Part shown: in pieces, positions 34,493-47,400 of the stretch
Numbering within the stretch: the stretch's first letter is position 1
Layout of the letters: each line of letters begins with the position of its first letter
Assembly (NCBI GenBank): GCA_025175895.1
Contig: CM046000.1
Location: 40,274,720 to 40,338,719, forward strand
Source of the DNA: Wurfbainia villosa
Lineage: Eukaryota > Streptophyta > Magnoliopsida > Zingiberales > Zingiberaceae
Direction of reading: 5' to 3'
DNA length: 64,000 bases
Translations under genes and position numbers: made by a program
The notes under the pieces: generated by a model
The model's database searches: none
Seen by the model: the letters and a program-made list of their open reading frames with translations, nothing else
What the model was told of the DNA's origin: nothing

Positions 34493-35738
34493 AGGTTGTG
34501 TTTCGACATAATCGTAAAATTGTTTTGCGATAGTCATAATGATATTTCTGGAAATTTTCTACTTTTTAAAAGTTAGAAGTATTTATGAAAATTTTTCAAT
34601 TTTGGAAAGTCTAGAAGTATTTATGGAAATCTTCTACTTTTGGAAAGTTGGAAGTATTTATGGAAATTGATATTTTCCATAAATAAAATATTTGATTAGA
34701 TTTTGGAAATTTGTTTCCTAATTTAATCATGATTTGATTTGGGAAATCAAATCTTTAAATTTTTTATTTCCATAAGCAGTTTTGATGATTTAGGAAATTG
34801 GTTTCCACAAATAAAATATGTGATTAGATTTGGAAATTTATTTCCTAATTTAATCATGATTTTATTTAGAGAATCAAATCTTAAACATATTTTATTTCCA
34901 TAAATAGTTATGACATATAAGGAAATTTTGTACATGACATAATTGTATGCCATGTAATTGCATTAGATGCATATCATTATGCCATGCGTGTCGTGACATG
35001 TAGATGTATGTCATGTAAGTCATGTCATGTGGATAATAGTTATTTGCATGCAAAGAGGATGAGACATGAAAACCCTAACTCAATATTAAAGCCTACACCT
35101 TCCATTAATATGGTTAGAACCAGAGTTCCGTTTCTTTTTCGGGTTGTTGGACTCTCTCCAAGCCCGACTCGAACCTGAACATGTTCAAACCATGGAATAG
35201 TTTAATACTAATATGGTAAGAGTCAGAGGTCAATCGTTAGCTTTGGTTGTTGGACTCTCTCCAAGCCGGGCTAATTGGTTGAATGCACTCTAACCATATT
35301 AAAACTATTTCTCGATCAATGGGTTGGCTTTAATCTGGAGCATCGGCTTGTTGGACTCTCTCCAAGGTCGATGTAAAGGGAGGTGAAGTTGGGTGCTATG
35401 CATATGATGCATACTTGTTAATGTGTTAACAACCCAATGTATTTGCGAACATTCAATTAGTTGATAGCACATTGTGATAGTTGCATACACGTGATATGCA
35501 ATCGGTATATTTGATACCTACCATCGTATTTATGAATGGCATGTTGGACTCTCTCCAAGGTTGTTCATATCTATTATGGATATCAGCCCATTTGGAGATG
35601 GACCTACGATCTCCCAAAGTGATTTTGGGGTTTTTGAAATTCAAAAAATGAATGGGATTTATAAATGTATATTGATGCATTTTTAAAATCATTTTCTCAT
35701 ATATGCTCGTTTTGTATTTCTAGGTTAATCGATTCATA
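34493..35738 (+). other. E5 leader with two repeat systems
   Basis: First, an AT-rich tandem duplication of about 120 bp (34680-34915; shared TTTCCTAATTTAATCATGAT). Second, four copies of the 16-mer TTGGACTCTCTCCAAG (35147, 35250, 35351, 35544), of which the first two lie in longer repeats that also share AATATGGT and CAGAG. Each 16-mer can form a TTGGA/TCCAA hairpin. No ORF of note before the gag ATG at 35739. Confidence 0.75.
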
Positions 35739-37166
35739 ATGACGTCTTTGAATTTGCGCACTATTTTGGATTCAAACAAATTGACTGGCCCTAACTTCCT
35801 GGACTGGCTTAGAAACCTGAGAATTGTTCTCAAGGCGGAAAAGCTAGCATATGTCCTTGAAGAGCCTCTTCCCAACCGTCCTAAGGATGATGCAACTCCA
35901 GACCAAATGTTGGTCTATCAGAAGCATATGGCAGATTCTGAACTGGCGAGTTGCATCATGCTAGCTGCGATGGTACTTGAGCTGCAAAACCAGCATGAGC
36001 ATATGGATGCTAATACCATTCTCTTCCATCTTCATGAGTTGTTTGATGAGCAAGCGAGATCCGAAAGGTTCGAAGTCTCCAGGCTCCTCTTCACCACGAA
36101 GATGCAAGAAGGTTCGTCTGTAGTGCAGTTTGTGCTAAAGATGAACGGGTACATCGAGCGGCTAGCCACCCTCAGGTTTGTGATGGATCATGAATTAAGT
36201 ATTGACTTAATTCTGCATTGTTTTCCCAAGAGTTTCTCACAATTTGTGATGAACTATCCGATGAACAAATTAGAATCCACTATTCCTGAGCTCCTCAATA
36301 TGCTGAAGACTGTGGAGCCTTCTGTGAAGCATGAGGAGAAGTCGGTTCTATTTGTTGAATCCTCAAAGAAAGGTTATAAGAGGAAGGCAAAGGAACAGAA
36401 GAAAGGGAAGAACAAGAAGGCAAAGAAGGCAGAACCACCACAAAAGGGCACTTACCATCATTGTGGCAAGGAAGGCCACTGGCGAAGAAACTGCAAGATT
36501 TATCTTGAGTCCATGAAGAAGAAGAAGGCATCTGATGCCCCATCCTCTTCAGGTATCTTCGTTATTGATTGTCATTCTATTTCCTTAGACACTTGGGTAT
36601 TGGATACTGGGTGTGGCTCACATATATGTAATGACATACAGGGGCTAAGGAATAGAAGAAGACTCGTCAGAGGGAAGTCAATTTTGCGAGTTGGTAATGG
36701 AGCAAAGGTTGCTGCGGTCGACATCGGAACTTATTTGCTGAAGCTCCCTAGTGGACTAGTCTTGGAACTGGACAATTGCTATTGTGTTCCTTCTCTAATA
36801 AAGAACATTGTTTCTATTTCCTGCTTAAATAGAAATGGTTACCATTTGACGTTTAGTAACAATTATTGTTATATAACTTTAAATGGCGTACTTTATAGAA
36901 CTGAAACTTTGAGCAATGACATTTATACGTTTGACGTATCCAGTGACATTTTCAATATCGAAGCGAGCAACAAGCGTGCTCGAAAGGATAATCAATTAGA
37001 CTCCTACATGTGGCATTGTCGTCTTGGCCATATAAGCAAGAAACGCATGTCAGAATTACACCGATGTGGAATTCTTGAATCGTTTGAATTGGATTCATAC
37101 GATACATGCGAATCATGCTTAAAAGGCAAGATGACGAAGTTACCTTTTACAGGAAAAGGTGAATGA
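35739..37166 (+). pseudogene. gag-pol: E5 gag, protease and start of integrase
   Basis: ATG at 35739 (MTSLNLRTILDSNKLTGPNF). Gag UBN2-type domain occupies about residues 10-200. A knuckle near residue 245 reads YHHCGKEGHWRRNC, where the first Cys is Tyr, so zinc binding is probably lost. Protease motif WVLDTGCGSHIC is near residue 286. Pre-integrase MWHCRLGHIS is near residue 424. The frame stops at TGA 37164-37166, where the family has Arg after GKGE, a probable CGA to TGA change. It continues in the same frame from 37167. Gag packages RNA and the protease matures the polyprotein. Confidence 0.88.
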
Positions 37167-38423
37167 GTGGGAGAGTTACTAGGTCTAATACATACTGATG
37201 TATGTGGACCTATGTCAACTCAAGCTTTAGGAGTCTATAGCTACTTCATTACCTTCACCGATGATCACTCACGGTTTGGGTATGTGTTCTTGATGAAACA
37301 CAAGTCTGAATCCTTTGAAAGGTTCAAAGAATTTAGAAATGAAGCAGAGAAACAACATGACAAGAGTATTAAAATACTTCGATCGGATCAAGGTGGTGAA
37401 TACTTAAGTCAAGTGTTTCTTGATTATCTAAGAGAAAATGGTATATTGTCTCAATGGACTCCGCCATATACACCACAGCATAATGGTGTATCTGAGAGGC
37501 ATAACCGGACCTTGTTGGATATGGTCAGGTCAATGATGAATCATGCGAATCTTCCCAAGTCCTTTTGGGGCTATGCACTTCAGACAGCTGTTTACTTGTT
37601 AAATAGAATGCCAACCAAGGTAGTCTCTACTACTCCATATGAGATATGGAATAGTAAGAAACCTCATGTATCTTACTTGAAGATATGGGGTTGTCCTACT
37701 TATGTAAAGCGGACTATTTCAGACAAATTGGATGCTAAGTCTGATAAATGTCTATTTATTAGATACCCTAAGGAAACAAGGGGTTACCAATTCTATCATC
37801 CTGTGGGACAAAAGGTGTTTGTTTCAAGGCATGCTGTGTTTCTAGAGAAAGAGTTTCTCTTGCAAGAAAACAGTGGGAGTGTCATCGAGCTTGAGGAGGC
37901 TCGAGAGACTCAAATAGACATTGATGAGATACCTGGTGAAGCACAACAACCGACAACTCATAGTGATGAGCAATCGGCTAGACCTATTGAAACACTACAT
38001 CTTCGTAGATTTGGTAGAACATGCAATATTCTTGAGAGATATGGATTTCTCGTAAGTGAATCGAACGACGTGTTACTCATTGATGATGAGGAGCCTACCA
38101 GTTATGAAGAAGTGCTGACAAGTTTAGAAAGGGATAAGTGGCTTGATTCCATGAAGTGGGAAATGGATTCCATGTATGAAAACAAAGTTTGGAACTTGGT
38201 TGACCCACCTGAAGGCATCAAGCCTATAGGGTGCATGTGGGTTTTCAAGAAGAAAACTGACATGGATGGTAATGTGATTACCTATAAGGCTAGATTAGTG
38301 GCGAAAGGATATCGTCAAAAACAAGGTGTTGATTATGACGAAACCTATTTGCCTGTAGCTATGCTTAAATCCATTCGGATGCTCCTGGCCATAGCGACTC
38401 ATTATGATTATGAGATATGGTAG
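37167..38423 (+). pseudogene. pol: E5 integrase core and start of RT
   Basis: Same frame as the preceding part. Integrase catalytic regions HTDVCGPM, RSDQGGEY and NGVSERHNRTL (DDE) are all present. Then the GKQ/linker region and RT start (IGCMWVFKKKTDMDG, KARLVAKGY, VDYDETYLPVAMLKSIR). It ends at TAG 38421-38423, where Gln precedes MDVKTTFLNG. No frameshift. Compared with E3, the integrase here is complete. Confidence 0.88.
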
Positions 38424-38801
38424 ATGGATGTGAAAACAACTTTCCTTAATGGAAATCTGCTCGAGGACGTGTATATGATACAGCCTGAGGGTTTCACATC
38501 GATTGATAAAACTAAGGTATGCAAATTGCGACGGTCCATATATGGATTGAAGCAAGCATCCAGGAGCTGGAATATCCGTTTTGATGAGACAATCAAAAAG
38601 TTTGATTTCTCACAAAATCCAGACGAACCTTGTGTGTACAAGAAGGTTAGTGGGAGTGCAGTCGTGTTCCTAGTATTGTATGTTGATGACATATTACTTA
38701 TAGGAGACGATGTTTCAGTCTTACAGTCAGTTAAGATTTGGTTATCCAAGACATTCTCTATGAAAGACCTGGGAGAAGCAACCTACATCCTCGGGATTAA
38801 G
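38424..38801 (+). pseudogene. pol: E5 RT central part
   Basis: Continues the same frame: MDVKTTFLNG, IYGLKQASRSWNIRF, catalytic motif LYVDDILLIGDD intact, and DLGEATYILGIK, where the solo LTR enters. Residues after 38801 in the open frame come from the solo LTR. Confidence 0.88.
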
Positions 38802-40279
38802 TGTTGGGGATCGAAATGGCCGGCTAGAGGGGGGTGAATAGCCCTCAATCGTTGGATGTCGGAATTCGCTCGTTCTCGTTGCGTTGCTTGTCTACGATTG
38901 TTGTTAGTGCAGCGGAAACAATAAAACAAGAATAATACTAACAACAATACAAGCACACCAAATATGCAAGCATATACGTGGTTCGGAACCTTAGGGTTCC
39001 TACTCCACGGGGCGAGCTCAACGAGCTCTAGAGATGCACACGACAATACTCAAACTCCTTCTTGACTACACGTTGGAGGTGGAGAAACCTCTCACAAGCA
39101 ATTACAATATTAATATACAAATACAAACAAGAATACAAATACAATATAAAAGAAACACTTTTCACCGATTGCTTTTGATCACTTGTTTGTTGCTTGCTTT
39201 GATTGGCTCTTGAAGAACTGGAATGCAGCAGCAATTCCCCTCCTATAGCTCCACAAAAACCATGGCAAAAACTTCCATCTCGAGCTCCTTTTATAACCTG
39301 CATTGAGCTATTGATCTGGCCGTTGTCTCGGCCGGATCCACGTCGGACAAGTTCAATGGATCACCTACGGTCGGTGATGATGCCCATCGATCGGACCTAG
39401 TGACTAATCGATCGCCCGATCGGCTCACGAACGATCAATACTCACGACACTCCCATCAATCGATCATTGCCATCCCTCGGCGATCATTGCTATCGGCTAT
39501 CGATCATTGCCCGATCCATGGAAATAAGGCCCGCACAAAACCCTAGCCTTACACCAGTCGAACCCTAGTCGACTTGGACCAGTCGAACCAACACCTATGC
39601 CAGTCGACTGACGTCGGGCAAAACTTCAAACACCAAGTTGTTTGAGCATCCGATCGTCGGGTAAAATCTCAAACATCAAGTTTGAGCCTCCGACACTCAG
39701 TCTTAGCCACTTGGCCAAGTCCACCTTATCCCTCATGGAGTTCCCCACCGAAGCTCTCTTCCCTCGGCCTACGTCCCTCGGATGTGCCAAGCGCACGGCT
39801 TCGCAATGCCATCCTTCGCGTCTCATACCCTAGAAGTATGCTTCCCTTTGGGCTCACTACATTCGCTCCCCATCCGGCGGTCCCTCGGATGCACCAAGCG
39901 CATGGCTTCGCAATGCCATCCTTCACCAACTCAAGGACCCGAGCCTAGTGAACTTGCCAAGTTCTCAAGACTTCCCAAATGCACCAAGCGCATGGCTTCG
40001 CAATGCATTTCTCACAAAGCACCAAGCGCACGACTTCGTAATGCTTTGGATTTCCCATGCCAAGCACCAAGCGCACGACTTCGCAATGCTTTGGACTTTC
40101 CCATGCCAAGGCTTCCCCCTTGGACTTCCACACCAAACTCCATGCTTGGATTCTCCATGCTAACCCCATGTTGGACTTTCCGATGACAATTCCATGTCAT
40201 GAGTTTTGTCTATCATCAAAATACTATCAAGGTACTGCTCGAGTCAAACTCGAGTCAACTTAGGCTGATTGCACCAACA
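38802..40279 (-). repeat. Solo LTR 1 (E1 family), in E5 RT
   Basis: 1478 bp flanked by perfect TTAAG duplications (38797-38801; 40280-40284), TGTTGG...CAACA ends and no internal region. This is the result of recombination between two LTRs of an element. On the minus strand it begins TGTTGGTGCAATC like the E1 LTR. It has TATAAAAGG (39287-39295 minus), the two-stem hairpin (38978-39008) and a ~60-bp minisatellite (39880-40170). ORFs inside on both strands are repeat artefacts. Confidence 0.93.
38978..39008 (-). other. Two-stem LTR hairpin, solo LTR 1
   Basis: On the minus strand: outer GTGG/CCAC, inner GGAACC/GGTTCC with a CTAA loop, spacers AGTA and GAA. Loop sequence differs from E1 and solo LTR 2 while both stems are kept. 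Confidence 0.68.
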
Positions 40280-40284
40280 TTAAG

Positions 40285-41141
40285 ATCTATAGAGATAGAT
40301 CGAAATGGTTGCTTGGTCTTTCGCAATCTACATATATAGACCGAGTACTAAAGAGGTTTAGCATGTCGGAATCCAAGAAAGGCTTCCTACCCATCAGGCA
40401 TGGGGTACACCTTTCGAAGTCTATGTGTCCGCGCACAGAAGACGAGAGAATTTGCATGAGTAAGATTCCCTATGCATCCGCAATAGGATCTATCATGTAT
40501 GTTATGTGAGGCCCGATGTATCGTATGCTATTAGTGTCACGAGTAGATACCAGTCTAATCCAGGAATGGATCATTGGGTGGCTGTTAAGACGATCCTTAT
40601 GTACTTAAGAAGAACTAAGGATGTGTTCCTAATATATGGAGAAGGGGATATGGTGATATGCGGATATACATATGCCAGCTTCCAGACAGACAAGGATGAT
40701 TCCAGGTCTCAGTCTGGATACGTGTTCACCTTGAATGAGGGCACAGTGAGTTGGAAAAGTTCCAAACATGACACTATAGCAGATTCTACCACTGAGGCAG
40801 AATACATTGCAGCTTCAGAAGCAGCAAAGGAAGCGGTTTGGATCAAGAAGTTCATTTATGATCTTGGTGTGATTCCAGCCATTGTTGAAGCAATACCGGT
40901 CTACTATGACAACAATGGAGCAATTGCACAGGCGAAAGAGCCAAGGTCTCATCAACAATCCAAACATGTGCTTCGCCGCTATCATCTTATCAGAGAGATC
41001 ATCAGTAGGAAGGAAATACAAATCGAGAAAATCCCCACTGAAAGGAACTTAGCAGATCCTTTGACTAAGGCATTACCTCAAAGTAAGTTTGAGGGTCATG
41101 TTAGAGCTTATGGTATTGGATACCGTAGCGATTGTCATTAG
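40285..41141 (+). pseudogene. pol: E5 RT end and RNase H
   Basis: Resumes after the TTAAG duplication (STYIDRVLKRFSMSESKKGF). A small deletion near 40504-40510, at the LCARPDVSY motif, shifts frame. RNase H follows with GYTYASFQ (usual Asp of YSDA is Thr/Tyr-altered), DSTTEAEYIAASEAAKE, and a C-terminal LADPLTKALP. Stop at 41139-41141. The purine tract AAGTGGGAG follows before the LTR. Confidence 0.87.
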
Positions 41142-41155
41142 GCCAAGTGGGAGTT

Positions 41156-43362
41156 TATTAGTGATATATGAGAGATGTCCTAAGGAAATCGCCTTATGTT
41201 TGAACCATTTATATGATAAATGAAGATTCATTGTTTGAGTATACATATTTTCATATAGTTGATTAGATCTTAAACTCATTTACTGAATGTCTACGATACG
41301 ATTCACAGCATGAGAGAATTTGTGATTGGATCACAACTAGTGAGTATCTCTACATGTGTAATTGTGTTGTATCGGAATTATCCCTAGTCGATGAATTGAT
41401 GGATTTAGACACCATTGATTCTGTCGAGACTAGCACGAGGTATACTCCTTGGTATATCCAAGCAGCTAATTCTCACTGGCTGGAGACATTGTGATGTCCG
41501 AAGTTAATCGTGGATGCTAGTTATGGTAACTAGTTCATTGGAGTGACCAGCCGTAAGACTTCATATGGTTCTCTGCATATATAGATATGTCAATGAAGTT
41601 CTTACTGCAGCTTAAGTGCGATGTTCTTTTGACTTGCGATATTCAAGTCATCTTGATCATAAAAACTTATGCTTTGACATCTTAAGTAAGCATTTCTAAG
41701 GAGATGTGGACCCGGGATGATTGGGTATAAGTCGAAGTGATCGAGGGTGTTTGAATAGCCTATAAAGGATTCACCACTCCTTGCGAGGAGATGTATACCC
41801 ATGGCCTCTCGTCGGATTGTTACTAAAGTATTTGGCCAAAGCATTACATGTGTAGGGTAAGGTACTATTTGATACATGTGTAGTAACTGGAATCCGTAGG
41901 ACGAGGAAATGATACTTGGGCTAGGTGTGACATTGTCAGCCTAGTGGGGACTGACACTATAGACCATGTCCTGAACCAAGTGGGTATAAGATGAGTGAAG
42001 GGAATGGGGTACGATTCATTCGAGCTGCTGAAGGGTTTCAGAAATAGTTCTGGATCAACCGTTGATCTTTTTGGTTAATTGGGGATCATGATGTACTACT
42101 AGGTGCCACTCATGATCGTTCTATAATTAATGGTTAATTATAGATGGCCAACATAAACAGAGAACCTATTTGGTCACACGCACAACGAGCGTAATCCGAA
42201 GGATTTAAAATGAGCTTTAGAATGAGATTCTCAGACTGAGAGAAACTAGGTTTGGTTGTACCAAACATGGAGCGAGCATTAAATCGTTTCAGTTGCAATG
42301 GAAGCGTGGATGGGTTGTGTCTTATGAAGACATGATGGATGAACCAAATTGGTTTGGTTCTAATCCAATGGAGGAGAATAAACCAAAGGGTTTGGTTTGT
42401 TTTAAACGAGTGAACCAAAGTTGGTTCGGTTCGTTTTAACTTAAAATAAACCATCATGGTTTGGTTTATTTTAACTTAAATTAATGGAGAGGGTTAACGG
42501 GCTTTTGGTTATGATCCGATAACCATTAATAGAATTTGTTCTCTATAAAATAGGGCTTAAGGGTTTTGTTAAGCCCTAATCCAAGCCCTTGCAACCCTAA
42601 GTTGCCGCCCCCTCCTCTCCTTGGTGTCGTCGGTGCCAACCCCACCTTGCTGCCGCCCACCACCACCCAGCTCCCTTGCCGGCATCCAGAAGGTGTTGTC
42701 CTTCCCTCTTGCCGGCGTCGAGCTGCTGCCGGAGGAGCTCCGGTGAGCCTCAACCTTCTTTATTTGGCCGGCCCCTATTCCTCCACCAAAGTTGTCCAGT
42801 TTTCTGGACGGTTTGTTTCCTTCTTGTCGGAGCATCATTTGGATGACATTTGGAGCTCCGACAGTGGTAGCCTTGCCTGGGATTCGATCTCCGGTAATCC
42901 TCATAGGTGGCAGATGAAGGATTCGTCAAACGGTTGACGAATACCTCTCCGGAGAAGCGAGTTTTTGAGGACTCATTTTGGATCCGAATTTTGATTCGGA
43001 TCGTGATCTTCTCTTGATCACATCGTCTTCAACACGAGGCTAGTAACCCGTACGAAGATGAGGCTCGTGACTTTGTGAAGTCATCCCAAAGATACTCGCC
43101 GTGGATAGGGATAGAGGCGATTCAAATGAGGATCGCTCCGGTTGATGTCTTTCCCGCTGCACGTGATACGTCAGGTATATGTAGTATAAATTTCCTTTTA
43201 TTGCAAAATTTGAATTTATGGTTATGTCTACCATGTTGTACTATGCATGTGTGTGGTGTGTGTGTTGTAATAAATTAGATTTATTATTTTATTCCTTCCG
43301 CTGTGCACATGTTTATGAAACATGTTCGAACACACACTCGCCGCGGTGCCGGAAACCCAACA
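41156..43362 (+). repeat. E5 3' LTR (2207 bp)
   Basis: Matches 32243-34477. The first bases are TATTAG (TG decayed). Ends GGAAACCCAACA, followed by the CCAAC duplication. TATA box at about 42544. Confidence 0.93.
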
Positions 43363-43914
43363 CCAACAACCCTCCCTCAGGGCTAGCTCTGTCTCTGCCC
43401 CTTTTATAACCTCCTCCTCCCCACAATCTCTTGATGATGCCCTAGGACAAGCCATTGCATAACAATCTGCATGGATAATCCTCTACGTGAAAAGTCACAC
43501 GAGTCAAGGTGATGATGTTGTTAGGCCATTAGAGAATGACTCCTATAATGAATCTTTTGTGGGACCTATGAGGCGTCCTCAAGCTGTTACGAAAAAGGGT
43601 GACGTGTATAAATGAACTCTAATAATCTGATAAGAGAATATTTCTCGGGGTCCCACACTAATGGGCTCACCACTCTTTCATCTAGAAGTGGTCCCCTTAC
43701 CAACCGACTCAGCATTCTTTCTCTAAGATTCATTCCATCGAGACTCAACCACTCATCCTCTCTCCTGAGTTGTTCCCCTCTAACTCAACACCTCATCTCT
43801 TGATGTTGTTTCTTTCCTGACTCGGTACCCTGCTTGACTCCCTAGTCAATTTGTCCTTGACTAAACACCCTATTTTCTTCCTGACTTAGCACTCTACTTG
43901 TTTCCTCGAGTCGT
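43363..43914. other. Host sequence between E5 and E6
   Basis: Continues the host from 32242. Contains CTCAACAC, GAGTTG and CTGACT repeats (43690-43910) of the same kind as those after E6 (62888-63140). No coding frame is supported. Ends in GTCGT, the E6 target site. Confidence 0.5.
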
Positions 43915-45835
43915 TGAAGGGTTTTGCTTATTGAGTCGGTGAGGGGAAACTTCGCTTCCCACTTCACCTCGGTAGCTTGTCCATGGCGATCCCTTCGATG
44001 TCCCCGGATTAAAAAAATTTAATCCTAGACAAAAGGGATTGCCCAAACCACCAAGTCATCGTCGTGCTATTCGTTTAGAGAGGTCACTTGAACAAACTAG
44101 TTGTTCAAGCGACCATCCTCTATTCTACGAGTAGCCGCGGAATAGACGATGTCCGGATCGCCAGTTTTTGTGTTTATGCTCGGGATCCAAGTATTATTTA
44201 GCCATTTACAGATTTATAACAGGCTTATAATTGAAAAACAAAAACAAACAACAAACAAAAGAAAAATGTAGAATTGGTATACCTCTCGATCTTCTAATGT
44301 ATGACCTTCCTCCTTTTGGACATCGTGTGGGTGACGATCTACCAAAAGTCGAAGCTCCTAGATCATAAATCTTCCTTCCTTGCTCGTCCAAAGCAAGAGG
44401 AAGAGTAGAAACAAGCTTTTCCTCCTCCCTAAAACCAACCAACAAGGAGAACACAATCTCCTTGCCGCCGGCCAACTAGAAGGTGGAGAAGATGATGGAA
44501 AAAAATCAAGACACCAAGGGAAGCCCTATATATTGTTTCCACCACCTAAGGAGAGGGAGAAGGGAGCTTTTGGGTGCCGGCCAAGGGCTGGGAAGAAGCT
44601 GGAAAAGAGCTGGACACCGGCCACAATAGGAGGAAGAAGAAAGAAACCTTCCTTATTTGGTGCCGCCCAAGCTTCCAAACCCTAACCCTAATCCTATCTC
44701 AACTAGGATTCCTCTCCCTTGCCACCCAAAACCCTAGCTCTCTTGATTATTATCCATGCCAACTCCCATGGCCTCCTTTTATAGAGTTAGGGATAAGTCA
44801 TGAATTAATCTCCTCCATTGGTTCTAGGGATTTAATCTCAACTGTCGGATGTAGGGATTTAATCTCAACCGTCGGATCTTAGAGATTTAATCTCTACCAA
44901 TGGATCTTAGAGTTTTGTTTCTATCCATTGGATCTAAGCTTCATGAGGTGTTAATAGGCTACATTAGGGACCATGAGGAGGAGTTGAATCTTGGCCACCC
45001 ATGGATCAAGCCCACATAAAGTCCGATCCACTAATGATGATCCAATCCACTAAAGGTCATCATTGATCTACCTCACCAACCCCAATATGATAATATGGGC
45101 TCCATATATTATTTGTACATTTTCTCCTCGTGTTTAAGATCTCGAATGTCCGTCGATTAATTAATTTACTGATCATTAATTAATCAACATCTAACTCCTT
45201 GAGTAGTACCACTCAACCTTTTCATCATGTCGGACCAAGTCCACCTGCAGGGTTTACATGATGAACCTTATGAGCTCCTCAAGGGGACATCATCATCCTA
45301 ATATATAGGACATGGTTTCCTCCTATAATCAACGGCACACCATATAAATAATATCATCTCCTAACTTACCGAGCCTATCGATTTAATCTATAAATCTCGC
45401 CCATTGGTAAATCAAAGAGATGAGTACTAAGTATATGTGCCCGTTATTATATCGGGATTAAGAGCATGTACTAAATAATATCTGAGGTCTGATTCAATTA
45501 TGTAGTCAGCAATAAATTGAATCACCTCTAAGTCGGTCCTGCTCAATAGACACAAAGTGCACTAGTGTGATTCTATGGTCAAGACAAACCAATACCTAAT
45601 CACACTACAACCATTCCGATGGTTTGTCCAAAGCCATCTCGGTTGTGAGCCTTATACTTTTCAAGGGGCCGATAACATGATCTCCTGTGTGACACCACAC
45701 ACCATGTTATCTATAATGTAAAGTATTAGACAATATTGCATAACCATAAAAATATGCAAACAATAATCATGTGATTCTTATTCCAAAATAAAGATGTTCA
45801 TACAAAAGATAGACTTTTCAGTATACATCCCTACA
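43915..45835 (-). repeat. E6 3' LTR (left copy, 1921 bp)
   Basis: On the plus strand it starts TGAAGGGTTTTGC and ends ATCCCTACA, followed by the purine tract (AGTGGGAGAT on the minus strand). A minus-strand TATAAAAGG lies at 44775-44783; the right LTR has a G in place of the last A there. Confidence 0.92.
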
Positions 45836-46077
45836 ATCTCCCACTTATACTAAAAGACTATGCTGTCCTCAAAGTGTCATACATCTGATCCCCATTCCCT
45901 TCACATGCCTATCAAAAGCTCTCGCTGGAAGGGCCTTAGTGAAAGGATCTGCCAGGTTATCCTCCGATACAATATTGGCCATAGCAACTTCTCCTCTCTT
46001 TACGATTTCTCGTATCAGGTTGTACTTGCGCTCTATGTGTTTACTAGTCTTTTGGGCTCATGGTTCCTTTGAGTTTG
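45836..46077 (-). pseudogene. pol: E6 RNase H C-terminus, cut off by E7
   Basis: On the minus strand an open segment reads HIERKYNLIREIVKRGEVA, then EDNLADPFTKA, the usual end of copia RNase H. E7 entered at GTTTG (46073-46077). The N-terminal side is at 54737-55321. Confidence 0.8.
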
Positions 46078-46704
46078 TGTTGGTGCAGTAGGCACCTAAG
46101 TCGAACCTGAGTTTTGATTATAGCAAACGATACAAAGTTAAGCTCATGTCGTTATCTCACGAGCTGAATCGAGTGTGCAGTAGATTGCTAAAGCTGGAGC
46201 TGAAGGCTAGTGACACCCAGAGGAAGCCGGGTGGTCGGGCGACACTCTAGTGACTTCGGAGGGAGCCGAAGTAATCGAGTGGAAGGCCGGAAGCAAAAGC
46301 AACATGGTAAGTATCGAGGTAAGCTCGTGTGTGCGAGTGTAAGTGAGGTCCTATCCTCCTTACGGGGATGGTCTTAAGCGTAGATCCGACCAAAGACATA
46401 CCATCGATGGTCTAGGTCGAGATCAGACGGTCGAAGGTCATCGAAATAATGTTTTCTTTGAGCTAACTTTTCCTTGCAGCTAGCATCAGTCGACTGCCAA
46501 CTTGGAGAACTCGACTGTCGTCAAACAATCGACTACCGGAGGTTAGCACTCGACTGATGCTGCCATCAGTCGACTGATGATGGCCATCAGTCGACTGATG
46601 GTCAATGATCAACTTCGAGGAGTCAAGGCTTATCACCCCATTTCAAGGAGATTGGTGCTCAATTGTGATTGGCTAGGGTTCCTCTCGAAAAGGGGCTCAA
46701 AGAC

Positions 46705-46713
46705 TATAAAAGG
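46705..46713 (+). promoter_or_regulatory. TATA box of E7 5' LTR
   Basis: TATAAAAGG about 318 bp before the two-stem hairpin. The 3' LTR has the same box at 54247-54255. Confidence 0.65.
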
Positions 46714-47022
46714 AGAGCCAAACCTAGGGTTTCATCATCAATTCTATGCTTCAAAAAGCCTCCGCAAAGCTACAACTTCTCCGACAACGAAGTGCTTCTT
46801 CTCCGACGTCTAGGTTTATTTGTTTTCATTTTATTACTTCGGTTAGAGTTTTATTTCAGTTTAGTACTTTCATTTTCGGAGATTTTATCGTAACGAGGAG
46901 AGGGGGAGTGTCCCTCTACCTCAAGCTTTGTGCTTTACTTGTATCGATTAAACTCCTACCTCTAATGGGGAGGAGTTCTTTAGTGTTTTTGCCCTCCGTA
47001 CGTGGTCGAGGACCGCTAGGGC

Positions 47023-47054
47023 CTTGGAGTAGTAGCCGAAGGCTACGAACCAAG
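47023..47054 (+). other. Two-stem LTR hairpin, E7 5' copy
   Basis: Outer stem CTTGG/CCAAG (47023-47027 with 47050-47054). Inner stem GTAGCC/GGCTAC (47032-47037 with 47041-47046) with a GAA loop. Both stems differ in sequence from E1 and E2 yet pair fully. The AGTA and GAA spacers are kept. The 3' LTR copy is at 54565-54596. Confidence 0.72.
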
Positions 47055-47193
47055 TAAAACTCCTTTGTCTCTTTTTACTTTATATTTACATTTCCGCTGC
47101 AATTAATTATCTACTCGATTTTTGATACGAACTCGAAAAAAAAGTTTTATCGCTATTCACCCCCCCTCTAACGATCTGCTTCGATCCAACAAT

Positions 47194-47204
47194 TGGTATC
47201 AGAG
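47194..47204 (+). other. E7 primer binding site (initiator tRNA-Met)
   Basis: TGGTATCAGAG two bases after the LTR end. Confidence 0.88.
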
Positions 47205-47400
47205 ACGGGGGTTGCTATGATTTGGTGAAACCACCAATCTTGCCATTTTACAAATTTTTTTTCTTTTTTTATGTTTATTTCGAATTTAATTTGTTTGCTT
47301 CGTTTTTCTACCGCACTACTAATCCAAGACACGAGTCTTGGTACTTTCTTGTGTGTTTTTGTCATTGCTAGTCTTTTGTCTACTTGTTTCTTTTGTTCTA

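Larger units (their letters stand above)
32243..43362 (+). mobile_element. E5: plus-strand Ty1/copia element with a solo LTR inside RT
   Basis: LTRs 32243-34477 and 41156-43362, perfect duplication CCAAC (32238-32242; 43363-43367), tRNA-Met primer site, leader, gag, protease, integrase, RT and RNase H. The reading frame is broken by two stops and one small deletion, and by the solo LTR at 38802-40279. Domain wording is close to E3 (non-Sirevirus copia). Confidence 0.93.
46078..47191 (+). repeat. E7 5' LTR (1114 bp)
   Basis: Starts TGTTGGTGCAGTAGGCACC and ends GATCCAACA. U3 has a cluster of TCAGTCGACTGATGG-like palindromes (46486-46602), TATAAAAGG at 46705-46713, and the two-stem hairpin at 47023-47054. 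Outside the palindrome cluster it differs from the 3' LTR by about 3-4% by eye. Confidence 0.93.
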
